A stretch of 52,620 bases of DNA from positions 1 through 52,620 of the forward strand of contig JAUYJU010000017.1 of assembly GCA_030700155.1 (NCBI GenBank), read 5' to 3'. Shown in pieces: positions 1 to 9,578 of the stretch. This DNA comes from Candidatus Nanoarchaeia archaeon (GTDB taxonomy: Archaea; Nanobdellota; Nanobdellia; SCGC-AAA011-G17; JAUYJU01). A program made the translations under genes and the position numbers. The notes under the pieces were generated by a model. The model did not search any database. It was not told the DNA's origin and saw only the letters and a program-made list of their open reading frames with translations. Positions within the stretch are counted from its first letter, which is position 1. Each line of letters opens with the position of its first letter.

Positions 1-923
1 AATCTGGTTAACAATAAAGAAATGCCTTTAATTAGTTCCTCAGAATTTGAACTGGCTCTTATCATCTTTCTTGAAATAGTAAAATTGCCATCGCCATCAA
101 AATATGCTCTTAATAAAGCAGAGACAAATTCATCAGGTGCATTATAAGCAAAATCAGGCACTTTCTTAAAATTAGAACCTTGTCCACAGGTTTTAGTTAT
201 GAATTTAGCAAGTATTGAAGATGAAGCCTTAACATCCCTGCCCAATCCAAAACCTCTGACATTCCAGTTTTCTTTATATTTCAAACCAATATTAGTAATA
301 AAATTCTTAGCTTTTTGTGCATAATCCTTATCTATATTAGAGATAGAAACTTCACCACTATTGGCGTGGCCTTCTGCTAAATATGCGCCTATAAACCAGC
401 CATTAATATTATTCAATCTAAGATTAGAAACAATTGCTTTCTTTGCTTTATGCGTTCTTAAAAGCATATTCCCATCTTTAACAAAGTTTTCTACGGGGGT
501 TTCTAGATAATCGCCAATATTAATTTCAGTAATAGTATTTTCTATGGGTAAATTTCTGACAACAGGTATTCTATCACCTTCAACTAAAAAAGAGCCCTTT
601 ACAGGAACAATATTATTATTTTGTCTTATCACGAAAGAATGATTAGCAGTTGCGATAATCTCTTTACCATGTGCAGTTGTCAATTTAATTAAAGGCCTAT
701 CAGTTTTATGTCTGCTACACTCTACTACTTTTTTCCACTGAATCTTTTCATTTTGATCCAAGCTTGGAACATAAATTTCTAAATCATTAGTATTAATAAG
801 TTCAGAATCATTAAATCTTATCCAGCCTTTTTTATCTAAGATTGTATCAACAAACTTTCCTATCTCTAAAATCTTAATCTCATCATTAATCTTAACAATA
901 ATTTTTTCAATAGCCCCAATGCT
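1..923 (-). mobile_element. Intein (partial) in RpoA'' with LAGLIDADG homing endonuclease
   Basis: Begins after GEPGTQM with Ser1 (SIGAIEKIIVKINDEIKILEIGKFVD). Block B-like LTTAHGKEIIATANHSFV; LAGLIDADG motifs GWFIGAYLAEGH and ALLRAYFDGDGNF. C-terminus lies outside the window. Confidence 0.9.
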
Positions 924-1127
924 CATCTGTGTACCTGGTTCACCAAAGCTTTCAGCAGTTACAACTCCAATCGCTTCTCCAGGATTTATTTTAGCATTAT
1001 CAAAATCAGTCTTAAGTTTCTTAAGAACCTCTTCTTGTTCTTTCTTAGTCAACTTAAGTTCTTCAAATAATTTTTTACATTCATCCAGCATATTTTCTGG
1101 CAGTTGACCTTTGTATTCTTCAATCAT
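1..1127 (-). CDS. rpoA2: DNA-directed RNA polymerase subunit A'' (N-terminal part), interrupted by an intein; runs off the left edge
   Basis: Manual reverse translation: MIEEYKGQLPENMLDECKK...NPGEAIGVVTAESFGEPGTQM, the conserved RpoA'' motif, then intein sequence. Start ATG overlaps the rpoA1 stop (ATGA). Absent from the ORF track because it is truncated. Confidence 0.93.
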   Translation of the reverse strand, partial: MIEEYKGQLPENMLDECKKLFEELKLTKKEQEEVLKKLKTDFDNAKINPGEAIGVVTAESFGEPGTQMSIGAIEKIIVKINDEIKILEIGKFVDTILDKKGWIRFNDSELINTNDLEIYVPSLDQNEKIQWKKVVECSRHKTDRPLIKLTTAHGKEIIATANHSFVIRQNNNIVPVKGSFLVEGDRIPVVRNLPIENTITEINIGDYLETPVENFVKDGNMLLRTHKAKKAIVSNLRLNNINGWFIGAYLAEGHANSGEVSISNIDKDYAQKAKNFITNIGLKYKENWNVRGFGLGRDVKASSSILAKFITKTCGQGSNFKKVPDFAYNAPDEFVSALLRAYFDGDGNFTISRKMIRASSNSEELIKGISLLLTR

Positions 1128-3691
1128 TTTCCAGTTACATCCTTTATGGCTTTTCTTACGTTAATTTCTCCGCCTTCACTCTTGGATACATCCATTCCAT
1201 CATCTCCATACTTAAATTGAACAATGGCTTTGTTTGCATCTCTTACTGTATTATCATATTCAACTTTCATATCTTGTAAAGCATTTGCCAATCTTCTGTA
1301 TAAATAACCCGATTTAGGAGTTCTCAGAGCAGTATCCATCAGCGCATCTCTTCCTGTCATTGCATGGAAGAAAAATTCCACTGGAGTAAGTCCTGATTTA
1401 TAGGAATTAGCAATAAATCCATGAGCTTCTGGCCCTAAATCTCCTTTTTTAAAGGATGATAACGTTCTTCCAATATATCCTCTTTGTATTCTCATTCCAC
1501 CTAAAGCCTGCTGTCCAACTAAAGCAGCCATCTGTACTCTGTTAAGAGTATTACCTTTAGCTCCTGATCTTTCCATTATAGCAGTATGATTATCTTCTTT
1601 TGCTTCATCAGCAACTAATTCTCCAATTTTATTTCTTACTTTATTTAATAATTGTAATATTCTAATCTCTAAGGTTTCTTCAAGAGTTTTACCAGGAACC
1701 TGTTCTAATTCCTTATTGTTATAACTCTCAATTAATTTTTCAACATCTTTTTCAGATTGTTTTATTGCTGCTTTAATTTTATCTAAAACTTCTTCAGGTA
1801 AATCAGAATCTTGTATTCCTGTTGTAAATCCTCTTCTCAAAAGAACAGCAATACCTAATCTGAAAATCTTTCCTATAAGCTCTAAAGTTGTATCTTCTCC
1901 ATAAATTCTATAAAGGTCTCTTATCAAAACTCCGTTTTCTTCTCCAATAGCATTTTTATCAATTACACCTTCAACTAATTCTCCATTTTTAACTATAACT
2001 TCTTTTTTGTCTTTTGAAGTTCCCCTATAATTAAAATCTTTAGGTAATAATGCTGAAAATACTTCTTTACCTGAAACTTTAGCTTTGCTAAAACTTACAT
2101 TATCAATTCCAATTGAACACAATAATGAAACAGCATCTTCTTTTGGAAGTTCCATATTCTTAGTTAACAAATAATTTCCTGAAATTGAATCTTCAACACA
2201 CCCAATAATATTCAAACCATGTTTAGGGGTCATTATCTGAGTTTGAACTTGCATTAAAGTATAAGCCTCGGCTCTTGCTTCTTCAGTTTGTGGAATATGT
2301 AAGTTCATTTCATCACCATCAAAGTCTGCATTGTAAGGATGACAAACACTTGGATTTAATCTAAAAGATTTTCCAGGTAATACTTTTATTAGATGGCACA
2401 TTACGCTCATTCTGTGTAATGAAGGTTGACGATTAAATATAGCAACATCTCCATCCATTAAATGTCTTTCAACAGTATATCCTTCTTTTAATTCTTCTAG
2501 TAAAGCAGTTACACTATCCTCAGTAATCTTCTTCTTCTTTCCTTCTGGACTTAAAACATAATTGGCTCCAGGGTAAACATTAGGCCCTCTCTTAATAAAT
2601 TCTTTAAGTCTTTCAATGTTCCATTCTGTAACTCTTTCAGGAATAGTTAATTCATGAGCAACTTCAAATGGAATTCCAACTTCATTAAATTTAATTTTAG
2701 GATCAGGACTTATAACTGCTCTTGCCGTATAGTTTACACGTTTACCAGCCAGATTATGCCTAAATCTTCCTTCTTTACTTTTAATTCTTTCAGTCAAAGT
2801 TCTCAAAGGCTGACCAGATCTATGTCTAGCAGGAGGAACTTGAACAATAGTATTATCATAATAAGTAGTAACATGATACTGCAATAATTCCCAAAGATCT
2901 TCAACAATTATTTCAGGAGCTCCTGCATTTATATTTTCAAATAATCTCTGATTTATTCTTATGATATCTGATAACTTATGAGTCAAGTCATCTTCACTTC
3001 TCTCTCCAGATTCTAAAGTAATAGAAGGCCTCATAGTTACTGGAGGAATAGGTAATAATGTTAAGATAAACCATTCAGGTCTTGCAAATTTAGCTTCTAA
3101 TCCTAATAATAAACAATCGTCGTCACTAATTCTCTCTAATCTTGCCCTTACTTCAATTGGACTTAATTTTTTATCATTCTCCATAAAAGTAGTTGGCTTA
3201 TCTAATTTAACAGAATACTGTTTTTCCTTGCAATGAGGACATTTTCTTATATTTTTCAAAGAAATTGTTATCAATTTAGTTATTTTTCTGTAAGCATCTA
3301 AGTCTGCAGATTTTTTCGCCCTCATAATTTGCTCTTTTCTTGTTACTATATCCTTATCCTGTAATAAAATTTTACCACAAGCACTGCAAGTACTCTTCAG
3401 ACAATCTAATACTGGTTTTACAAAATTAACATGCACTATTGGTCTTGCTAACTCAATATGGCCAAAGTGTCCTATACACTCTTTTAATTTTTCTCCACAA
3501 GTTTTACATCTCAGACCAGGATCAATAACTCCTAATCTAATATCCATTATTCCACCATCTACAGGATAACCTTCTTTATCATAAAGTTCAGGAGTTACAA
3601 CTTTAGCTGCACTCATTCTTTCTACTTCTTCAGGTCCAAGTATACCAAAAGTTATATAACTCACTTTTTTGTATACATAATCGTGTGCCAT
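1124..3691 (-). CDS. rpoA1: DNA-directed RNA polymerase subunit A'
   Basis: 855 aa; active-site YNADFDGDEMNLHIPQTEEARAEA, zinc-binding CKTCGEKLKECIGHFGH, FNRQPSLHRMS. Confidence 0.98.
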   Translation of the reverse strand: MAHDYVYKKVSYITFGILGPEEVERMSAAKVVTPELYDKEGYPVDGGIMDIRLGVIDPGLRCKTCGEKLKECIGHFGHIELARPIVHVNFVKPVLDCLKSTCSACGKILLQDKDIVTRKEQIMRAKKSADLDAYRKITKLITISLKNIRKCPHCKEKQYSVKLDKPTTFMENDKKLSPIEVRARLERISDDDCLLLGLEAKFARPEWFILTLLPIPPVTMRPSITLESGERSEDDLTHKLSDIIRINQRLFENINAGAPEIIVEDLWELLQYHVTTYYDNTIVQVPPARHRSGQPLRTLTERIKSKEGRFRHNLAGKRVNYTARAVISPDPKIKFNEVGIPFEVAHELTIPERVTEWNIERLKEFIKRGPNVYPGANYVLSPEGKKKKITEDSVTALLEELKEGYTVERHLMDGDVAIFNRQPSLHRMSVMCHLIKVLPGKSFRLNPSVCHPYNADFDGDEMNLHIPQTEEARAEAYTLMQVQTQIMTPKHGLNIIGCVEDSISGNYLLTKNMELPKEDAVSLLCSIGIDNVSFSKAKVSGKEVFSALLPKDFNYRGTSKDKKEVIVKNGELVEGVIDKNAIGEENGVLIRDLYRIYGEDTTLELIGKIFRLGIAVLLRRGFTTGIQDSDLPEEVLDKIKAAIKQSEKDVEKLIESYNNKELEQVPGKTLEETLEIRILQLLNKVRNKIGELVADEAKEDNHTAIMERSGAKGNTLNRVQMAALVGQQALGGMRIQRGYIGRTLSSFKKGDLGPEAHGFIANSYKSGLTPVEFFFHAMTGRDALMDTALRTPKSGYLYRRLANALQDMKVEYDNTVRDANKAIVQFKYGDDGMDVSKSEGGEINVRKAIKDVTGK

Positions 3692-3692
3692 T

Positions 3693-5492
3693 TTAGTATT
3701 TACTCTTCAACCTCAACCTTGGTAATAATCCTAAAGCCTTTAGCTCATCAATTAATAATTTGAAAGCATAAGACATTTCGATAGCTGTGATTTCAACATT
3801 ATTTCCACATCTTGCGCAGAATTTTCTCTTCCTAAAAGTATCATGAACAGCCCACATTCCACATTCTTCACAAATATGGATTAATGTTTTATCTGAATCA
3901 AATCTTTCTTTTAATAGTAATGAAGCTCCATGTGCTACTACACAGTCTTTCTCCATTTCTCCAAATCTTAATCCTCCACCCTTGCTTCTACCTTCAATAG
4001 GCTGTCTTGTCAATAACTGGATTCTTCCAGAAGCTCTAGCGTGAAGTTTGTTAGCTGCCATGTGTCTTAATTTCAAGTAAAACATGCTTCCAACATAAAT
4101 TTTAGCTGTAAATCTCTCCCCAGTAATTCCATTATAGAAAACTTCAGTTCCGTTTTCTCTAAAACCTAATTCAAATAAATGATTTCTAATTTCTTTTTCA
4201 GGATCTGCTAAAAAGGTTGTTCCATCAGTATACTTTCCAGATAAAGCTGCTACTTTTCCACCTACTAATTCAATTAAATGTGAAACAGTCATACGTGAAG
4301 GGATAGAGTGCGGTGAGAAAATTAAATCAGGAACTATTCCATTTGCTGAGAAAGGTAAATCAGCTTGAGGAACTATTAGTCCAATAACTCCTTTCTGTCC
4401 GTGTCTTGAAGCAAACTTATCTCCTAGTTCAGGAACTCTTAATTCCCTTAATCTTATTTTAACTAATTTATTACCCTCTTCATTTTCAGTAACAATAACT
4501 AAATCTGTAGTTCCATGTTCTCCGTGTTTTACTGCAACTGAACTCTCTCTTCTTATATTAGCAGCAATTGAAAATTCTTCCATTTCTCCAAGGAATCTTG
4601 GTGGACTTGTCTTTCCAATCATTACATCATCTTCTTTTACATAAACCTCAGGAGAAATTATTCCATCTTCTTCTAAATTTTTATAATCTTTCTCAGACCT
4701 GTAACCTTTTACTTCTTTGTCAGGAATTCCAACTTCATCAACTAATCCACCCGAGTATCTTAATTCTTCAGCATCATAAGGTCTAAAATAGAATGATCTT
4801 GCTAAACCTCTGTCAACTGAACCTTTATTTAAAATAATTGAGTCACTCATATTGTATCCTTCATAACTCATCATCGCAACTGTAATATTTTGACCAGCAG
4901 GATGATTAGCGTCAAATAATTCATGCATAAATGTTCTTACTAAGGGTTGTTGTGGATATTGTAAAACTGAAACATCAGTATCCATTCTTAACAAATAATT
5001 AGCAGCATAAAATCCTAATGACTGCTTTTGAGCCTTACTTCCTCTGTTCAGACGTGAAGACTGACCAAAGTTAGCATAAGGAACCAAAGAGGTTGTTATA
5101 CCAAAGATTGCAGAAGGTGAAATCTCCATATGGGTATTTTCAGGACCAACTAAACTTCTGTTTAAAGCTACAAATGCATTTTCTTCTTCAGCAGCATCTA
5201 AATAATCAATTATTCCCTGATTAACTAAATCATTCCAGCTTAATTCTCCTTTTTCTAAAGCCTTCAAGTGATCTTCAGTTAGTCTAGGTTGCCCATTCTC
5301 AACAACTATCAAAGGTCTTCTAACTCTACCACTTGAAAGTTCAATATTAACTTCGTCTAACCTGTCATTATAAGAAATATTTAAAGTTCTAGGTAATTTA
5401 CCTTTTTGTCTGTCAGACTTTACAGTATCTAAAAATATTTTTTGATCATCTACCTTACCTACATAAACATCATTCATGAATACATCTGTCAT
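3693..5492 (-). CDS. rpoB1: DNA-directed RNA polymerase subunit B'
   Basis: 599 aa; MSYEGYNMSDSIILNK, GDKFASRHGQKGVIG, GGLRFGEMEKDCVVAHG, C-terminal zinc finger. Confidence 0.97.
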   Translation of the reverse strand: MTDVFMNDVYVGKVDDQKIFLDTVKSDRQKGKLPRTLNISYNDRLDEVNIELSSGRVRRPLIVVENGQPRLTEDHLKALEKGELSWNDLVNQGIIDYLDAAEEENAFVALNRSLVGPENTHMEISPSAIFGITTSLVPYANFGQSSRLNRGSKAQKQSLGFYAANYLLRMDTDVSVLQYPQQPLVRTFMHELFDANHPAGQNITVAMMSYEGYNMSDSIILNKGSVDRGLARSFYFRPYDAEELRYSGGLVDEVGIPDKEVKGYRSEKDYKNLEEDGIISPEVYVKEDDVMIGKTSPPRFLGEMEEFSIAANIRRESSVAVKHGEHGTTDLVIVTENEEGNKLVKIRLRELRVPELGDKFASRHGQKGVIGLIVPQADLPFSANGIVPDLIFSPHSIPSRMTVSHLIELVGGKVAALSGKYTDGTTFLADPEKEIRNHLFELGFRENGTEVFYNGITGERFTAKIYVGSMFYLKLRHMAANKLHARASGRIQLLTRQPIEGRSKGGGLRFGEMEKDCVVAHGASLLLKERFDSDKTLIHICEECGMWAVHDTFRKRKFCARCGNNVEITAIEMSYAFKLLIDELKALGLLPRLRLKSKY

Positions 5493-6967
5493 TTTAATCC
5501 AGCTGCCTCCAATAGTTTTTTGATGTTTTCTTCTGAATATGATTTTTCAGTAACTTGAGATAACATTGTTAAATTTTTTCTAAGTCCAATAGGTGTACCT
5601 TCTGGAGTCTCAATAGGGTCTAATCTTCCCCAATGAGTTGAGTGCAATGCTCTTGCTTCAAAGTTTTCCTGTGTTGAACTTAATAATGAAACAACCCTAT
5701 TCAGATGTGAAACTGTTGCTAAAAAGTTAGTTCTATCAATATTCTGAGAAACTCCTTTTCTTCCTCCAACCCAGGTTCCAGTTGCCATTGCAGAATTTAT
5801 TCTTGAAGTTAATAATTTATCCCTAATGATTATCTTGATAGTCTGGAACTTTCCTCTTTTTACTAATCTCTGGAAATTGTATAGGATATCATTAACTAAT
5901 GCTCTTAAATTAACTCTAAATAAATCAGAAAGTAAATCTCCACTTAATTTTAACCTTTTATTATTATAATGATCTTTATCTTGATTTTTTAAATCTGTTT
6001 TAGAAATAACTAAAAATCTCTTCAATAATTTACATAAATTATAGGCTTTGTGGATTCTATCCTTAGGTTCAACTCCTAAATGAGGCAATAAATATTTATC
6101 TAACTGTTCTCTTGCTTTTTCAATCTTAATTTCAGGAGTCTGAGTTATTCCTATTTTCTTAGCTAAGAATTCTAAAGCGGCTTCTTCATTTTTCAAATCA
6201 ACAGCATTAAATAAATTAATGAAAATATCGTCATACTCTTTATCTTCTGAAATAAATTTAACAATCTCATCGTCTCTTGATAATCCTAAAGCCTTAATTA
6301 TTGCAATTACAGGTATTCTCTGGAACCTCGTAACTGATAAAGTAATTAAACCATCTCTCATCTGTTCTATAATATGAGGCACTCTGTAAGGACCACGTTC
6401 TGAGAATACTTTAGCAGAATATTTGACAGGGCCTGTTTCATTTTCTTCAACAAATAATTTATTTGAAGCCAAATCTTCAACCATTATCAAAACTCTTTCA
6501 TTTCCATTCAAAATAAAATAACCACCAGGGTCATTTGCATCTTCTCCTTTCTCAATTAACTGTTCACTATTTAATCCATTTAAATGACAATACTTAGATT
6601 TAAGCATTATTGGTAATCTACCAACTTGAGATACAAAACTTTCTCTTTGCACACCATCATAATGAGCAGAAACTTCCAAATGTATTGGTGCAGAATAAGT
6701 TAAATTTCTCAATCTTGCTTCAATAGGGAAAATATCTCTTTTAGCTCCATCAGCTTCAACCAGTTGTGGTTTACCAATCCATATTTTATCTAATTTAATT
6801 TTGAAATCTTCCATTCCTTGTGGAATTATTGTAGGTTTAATTTCTCCCATTTCTTTGATTATTTGCTGCATTCCACGTTCAACAAATTCATTAAATGATC
6901 TAATATTAGAATCAATAAAGGTATTATCTTCAAAATATTTTTTAATTAACAAATTCTTTTCAGCCAC
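5489..6967 (-). CDS. rpoB2: DNA-directed RNA polymerase subunit B''
   Basis: 492 aa; GGYFILNGNERVLIMVED, THWGRLDPIETPEGTPIGLRKNL. RpoB is split into B'' and B' genes. Confidence 0.97.
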   Translation of the reverse strand: MAEKNLLIKKYFEDNTFIDSNIRSFNEFVERGMQQIIKEMGEIKPTIIPQGMEDFKIKLDKIWIGKPQLVEADGAKRDIFPIEARLRNLTYSAPIHLEVSAHYDGVQRESFVSQVGRLPIMLKSKYCHLNGLNSEQLIEKGEDANDPGGYFILNGNERVLIMVEDLASNKLFVEENETGPVKYSAKVFSERGPYRVPHIIEQMRDGLITLSVTRFQRIPVIAIIKALGLSRDDEIVKFISEDKEYDDIFINLFNAVDLKNEEAALEFLAKKIGITQTPEIKIEKAREQLDKYLLPHLGVEPKDRIHKAYNLCKLLKRFLVISKTDLKNQDKDHYNNKRLKLSGDLLSDLFRVNLRALVNDILYNFQRLVKRGKFQTIKIIIRDKLLTSRINSAMATGTWVGGRKGVSQNIDRTNFLATVSHLNRVVSLLSSTQENFEARALHSTHWGRLDPIETPEGTPIGLRKNLTMLSQVTEKSYSEENIKKLLEAAGLK

Positions 6968-7205
6968 TAGTAACCACCCTGTAGAAAATCGCTGTTTTTG
7001 TCGTTGGACTATTCCTTGTAATCTTAACTATATCGCCCGGTTTAGGATCAACATCTTTTATAGCAGGATCTTTTTTTGAAATTTTAGGTAATTGTTTTCT
7101 TGAAACATTATAACTTTGTAATAATTTTTCAGCTTCCTCTTGTGAAATAATTTCATGCTTAGGCACTAAAATATGTTCCCCAACTTTAATTTGTTTTTCT
7201 GCCAT
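6960..7205 (-). CDS. rpoH: DNA-directed RNA polymerase subunit H (Rpb5-like)
   Basis: MAEKQIKVGEHILVPKHEIISQEEAEKLLQSYNVSRKQLPKISKKDPAIKDVDPKPGDIVKITRNSPTTKTAIFYRVV. The ORF-track version (to 7367) reads through two tRNA genes; the ATG at 7203-7205 is the plausible start. Confidence 0.95.
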   Translation of the reverse strand: MAEKQIKVGEHILVPKHEIISQEEAEKLLQSYNVSRKQLPKISKKDPAIKDVDPKPGDIVKITRNSPTTKTAIFYRVVTSG

Positions 7206-7217
7206 TGTGTAAATAAA

Positions 7218-7306
7218 CGGGCCCGATGGGATTTGAACCCACGACCCCTTGCTTTCTCCTTTTAAATTAAAAGGCAAGTGCTCTAGCCAGGCTGAGCTAC
7301 GGGCCC
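7218..7306 (-). tRNA. tRNA-Lys (anticodon TTT) with a ~14-nt intron
   Basis: Reverse complement GGGCCCG TA GCTCAGCCTGGCTAGAGC A CTTGC CTTTTA[intron]A GCAAG ... GTGGGTTCAAATCCCAT CGGGCCC G; all arms pair. Confidence 0.93.
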
Positions 7307-7308
7307 AA

Positions 7309-7381
7309 CGCCCTAGGCGGGAATCGAACCCGCGCCACGACCGTGACAGGGTCGTATCCTGAACCACTAGACTACTAAGGC
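7309..7381 (-). tRNA. tRNA-Asp (anticodon GTC)
   Basis: GCCTTAG...CGACC CTGTCAC GGTCG...GCGGGTTCGATTCCCGC CTAGGGC G; cloverleaf pairs. Confidence 0.95.
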
Positions 7382-7610
7382 ACTTAATAGCCTCATGTAA
7401 ACAAAGCAGATAACACTATCTAACGCTTAAAAAACTTTATAATGAAATAAGAGTTTTCAGAGTTATCAGAGTAGTTAGAGGCTGCTTCATCTAGGGTTTT
7501 TGCGAATTTACCCTTATTTAAAGGTTTTGGTATTTACGCTTAAATTATGTATCACTTATCAGTAATAACAAACAGTAAACTTTATATATTAGGAATTGAG
7601 ATTTTAGGGT

Positions 7611-8033
7611 ATGACAAGCTTAAAAGTATACGAATTAGAACGAGGAGGTATGATAGTGTACAATCCTTTAGAGAAAGAGGTTCTATATGCGACTCCTTTA
7701 AATCTAAATTCTGAAACACCAAAACAAAGATTAGTAGCCTTTGATGGTAAAGAAATTCAAGTTGGAAGTGAGGTAATGTTGCCTGCAGAAGGTTCTTCTG
7801 ACTTTATACTTGATACTTATAAAGTAATTGGAATTAAAAGTATTAGCCAAAATGCATTTAAACGCATAAAAGGTTCTTATGAAAAACAATTAGAGTCTCG
7901 TGATTTTCAAATTAGTTTATTAAATAAGGAAACTGAAGCAAAAATTAAGGCTTTGGAAGAAGAAAGAAAAATAATGATTAATCAAATACCTAAACCAGAT
8001 CTTGAATGGTATTTAAAAGGGGCAGTTGAATAA
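7611..8033 (+). CDS. hypothetical protein with C-terminal coiled coil
   Basis: 140 aa ORF; upstream TATA-like actttatatatta about 33 nt before ATG. Confidence 0.75.
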   Translation: MTSLKVYELERGGMIVYNPLEKEVLYATPLNLNSETPKQRLVAFDGKEIQVGSEVMLPAEGSSDFILDTYKVIGIKSISQNAFKRIKGSYEKQLESRDFQISLLNKETEAKIKALEEERKIMINQIPKPDLEWYLKGAVE

Positions 8034-8034
8034 A

Positions 8035-8352
8035 ATGACACTAGAAGCACTAACAGAAACAGCACCAATAATTGAAAGGTTGAATAAATTAGAGCAATAT
8101 CTGCCTAATCAAAAACCAATTTTATACAAATTTGCTAAAGGTTTTGCTTATCAACTTGGCGAAGGTAATAAAATGCTTACATTAAGTGCTTTTGTAATGA
8201 ATGCTATGAGAACATTAGAGAATGCGAGGTCAGGGGATGTATTTGAAGATATTTTAACAGCAGGATATGTAATGGATAAACTACCAACAATCGCAAAAAC
8301 AATTTGTTCAGATGAATTTGCCCAGGGAGTAGTAGAATTTTTAGAAGAATGA
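8035..8352 (+). CDS. hypothetical helical protein
   Basis: About 105-108 aa ORF overlapping/abutting neighbours (MTLEALTETAPIIERLNKLEQYLPNQ...); the track start is 8026. Confidence 0.7.
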   Translation: MTLEALTETAPIIERLNKLEQYLPNQKPILYKFAKGFAYQLGEGNKMLTLSAFVMNAMRTLENARSGDVFEDILTAGYVMDKLPTIAKTICSDEFAQGVVEFLEE

Positions 8353-8909
8353 CAAGAGAAATAGGATATCACGGAAACGGAAAAGAACCAGAAGGTTTTG
8401 AAAGGTTAACTAAAGGAGACTGGATTAGGTTATTTATAACGAATAATCAATTTGTGAGTAGAGTAATCAATGTGGGAAAAATTGGTTTGGATTTAGAAAT
8501 GTACTTAAGAGATTTGGCAACAAATATTTTTGGGATAAAAGAAGCTTTCATGAGTTATGAATCAATTATGGGTTTTACAAGGGTAAGTGAAGAAGAAGTT
8601 AAAAGAATTATAGAACGTGAACCAGCAATTAACCAATATCTAGGAAGATATATCAGATTAGAGGGGGCTATTCACCCATTATGGGGAAAGCTTGAAGAAA
8701 TCTGTTCAGAAGGAGTTTTCTTAAGACCACATCTTCATGTAAGGGTAAAAACAGATAAATTAAGTTTAGATAGCAAAAACAAGCTTTATGTCGGTGAGCA
8801 ATATCTTAAATTAATAAGACCGTCTTCAGAAGGCGAACTTAAAAGGTATATTTCAAGAATGAACCAAGAAAGAGAAGAATCCAAAAAGACTGAATCTAAA
8901 AAAGAGTAA
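8349..8909 (+). CDS. hypothetical protein
   Basis: 186 aa; ATGA overlap with the upstream ORF suggests an operon. Confidence 0.75.
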   Translation: MTREIGYHGNGKEPEGFERLTKGDWIRLFITNNQFVSRVINVGKIGLDLEMYLRDLATNIFGIKEAFMSYESIMGFTRVSEEEVKRIIEREPAINQYLGRYIRLEGAIHPLWGKLEEICSEGVFLRPHLHVRVKTDKLSLDSKNKLYVGEQYLKLIRPSSEGELKRYISRMNQEREESKKTESKKE

Positions 8910-8978
8910 CTTTTCTTAAAAGTTGGTAGTGACAAGTACGCTAGGAATCTTTATAAATATTAAACTCTTAAGCGATTT

Positions 8979-9578
8979 ATGGATATTAAATTCTCAGGAA
9001 ATAAAATAGAATTCAAAAAAGAGGTTAATGCTCTTGATAAGTTTGTGATAGATTTTACAAGAATTTTAAACAGGTTAAATATAAGATATGTTATCGTTTC
9101 AGGGTATGTTTCTATTTTATTTGGAAGAAATCGAGCTTCTGAAGATATAGATTTAATAATTGAAAAGATGAATTTAGAAGAATTCAATAAGTTTTGGGAA
9201 GAAGTTACAAAAGAATTTGAATGTCTAAATACTGAAAACAAAGAACAAGCCTATAATGAATATTTGATGGAAAACGTAGCAATAAGGTTTGCTAAAAAAG
9301 GAAAATCCCTACCAAATATGGAAGTTAAATTTCCAAAATTAGATTTAGACAGTTTAACTTTAAGTGAAAGGAAAGAAATTAAGATTAATGAAGACATAAT
9401 CTTTATCTCCCCTTTCGAAATCCAGATACCATTTAAACTATTCTTAGGCAGTGAAAAAGATATAGAAGATGCCAGATACCTCTATAAACTATTTAAAGAA
9501 AAGATAAAAATAGCTACTTTAGAAGAATTTGTCCGAAAGCTTAAAATAGAAGAGGAGTATAATAAATATTTAAGATGA
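8979..9578 (+). CDS. nucleotidyltransferase-superfamily-like protein (AbiEii/MNT-like)
   Basis: 199 aa; YVIVSGYVSILFGRNRASEDIDLIIEKM resembles the G[GS]xAxxxxxxR.T.DiDl core of NTases. Confidence 0.65.
   Translation: MDIKFSGNKIEFKKEVNALDKFVIDFTRILNRLNIRYVIVSGYVSILFGRNRASEDIDLIIEKMNLEEFNKFWEEVTKEFECLNTENKEQAYNEYLMENVAIRFAKKGKSLPNMEVKFPKLDLDSLTLSERKEIKINEDIIFISPFEIQIPFKLFLGSEKDIEDARYLYKLFKEKIKIATLEEFVRKLKIEEEYNKYLR

Noticed and set aside
2654-2887. Plus-strand ORFs inside the RNAP genes (2654-2887, 4568-4786, 6801-7079)
   Set aside because: Antisense shadows of highly conserved RNAP genes; no coding signature.
7206-7367. N-terminal extension of the 6960-7367 ORF (MVQDTTLSRSWRGFDSRLGRWARSSAWLEHLPFNLKGESKGSWVQIPSGPFIYT)
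   Set aside because: It is the translation of the tRNA-Asp and tRNA-Lys genes; real RpoH starts at 7205.
7440-7500. Possible C/D-box sRNA on the minus strand (GATGAAG ... CTCTGA) upstream of tRNA-Asp
   Set aside because: Boxes are imperfect, the spacing is too short and a second C'/D' pair is not convincing.
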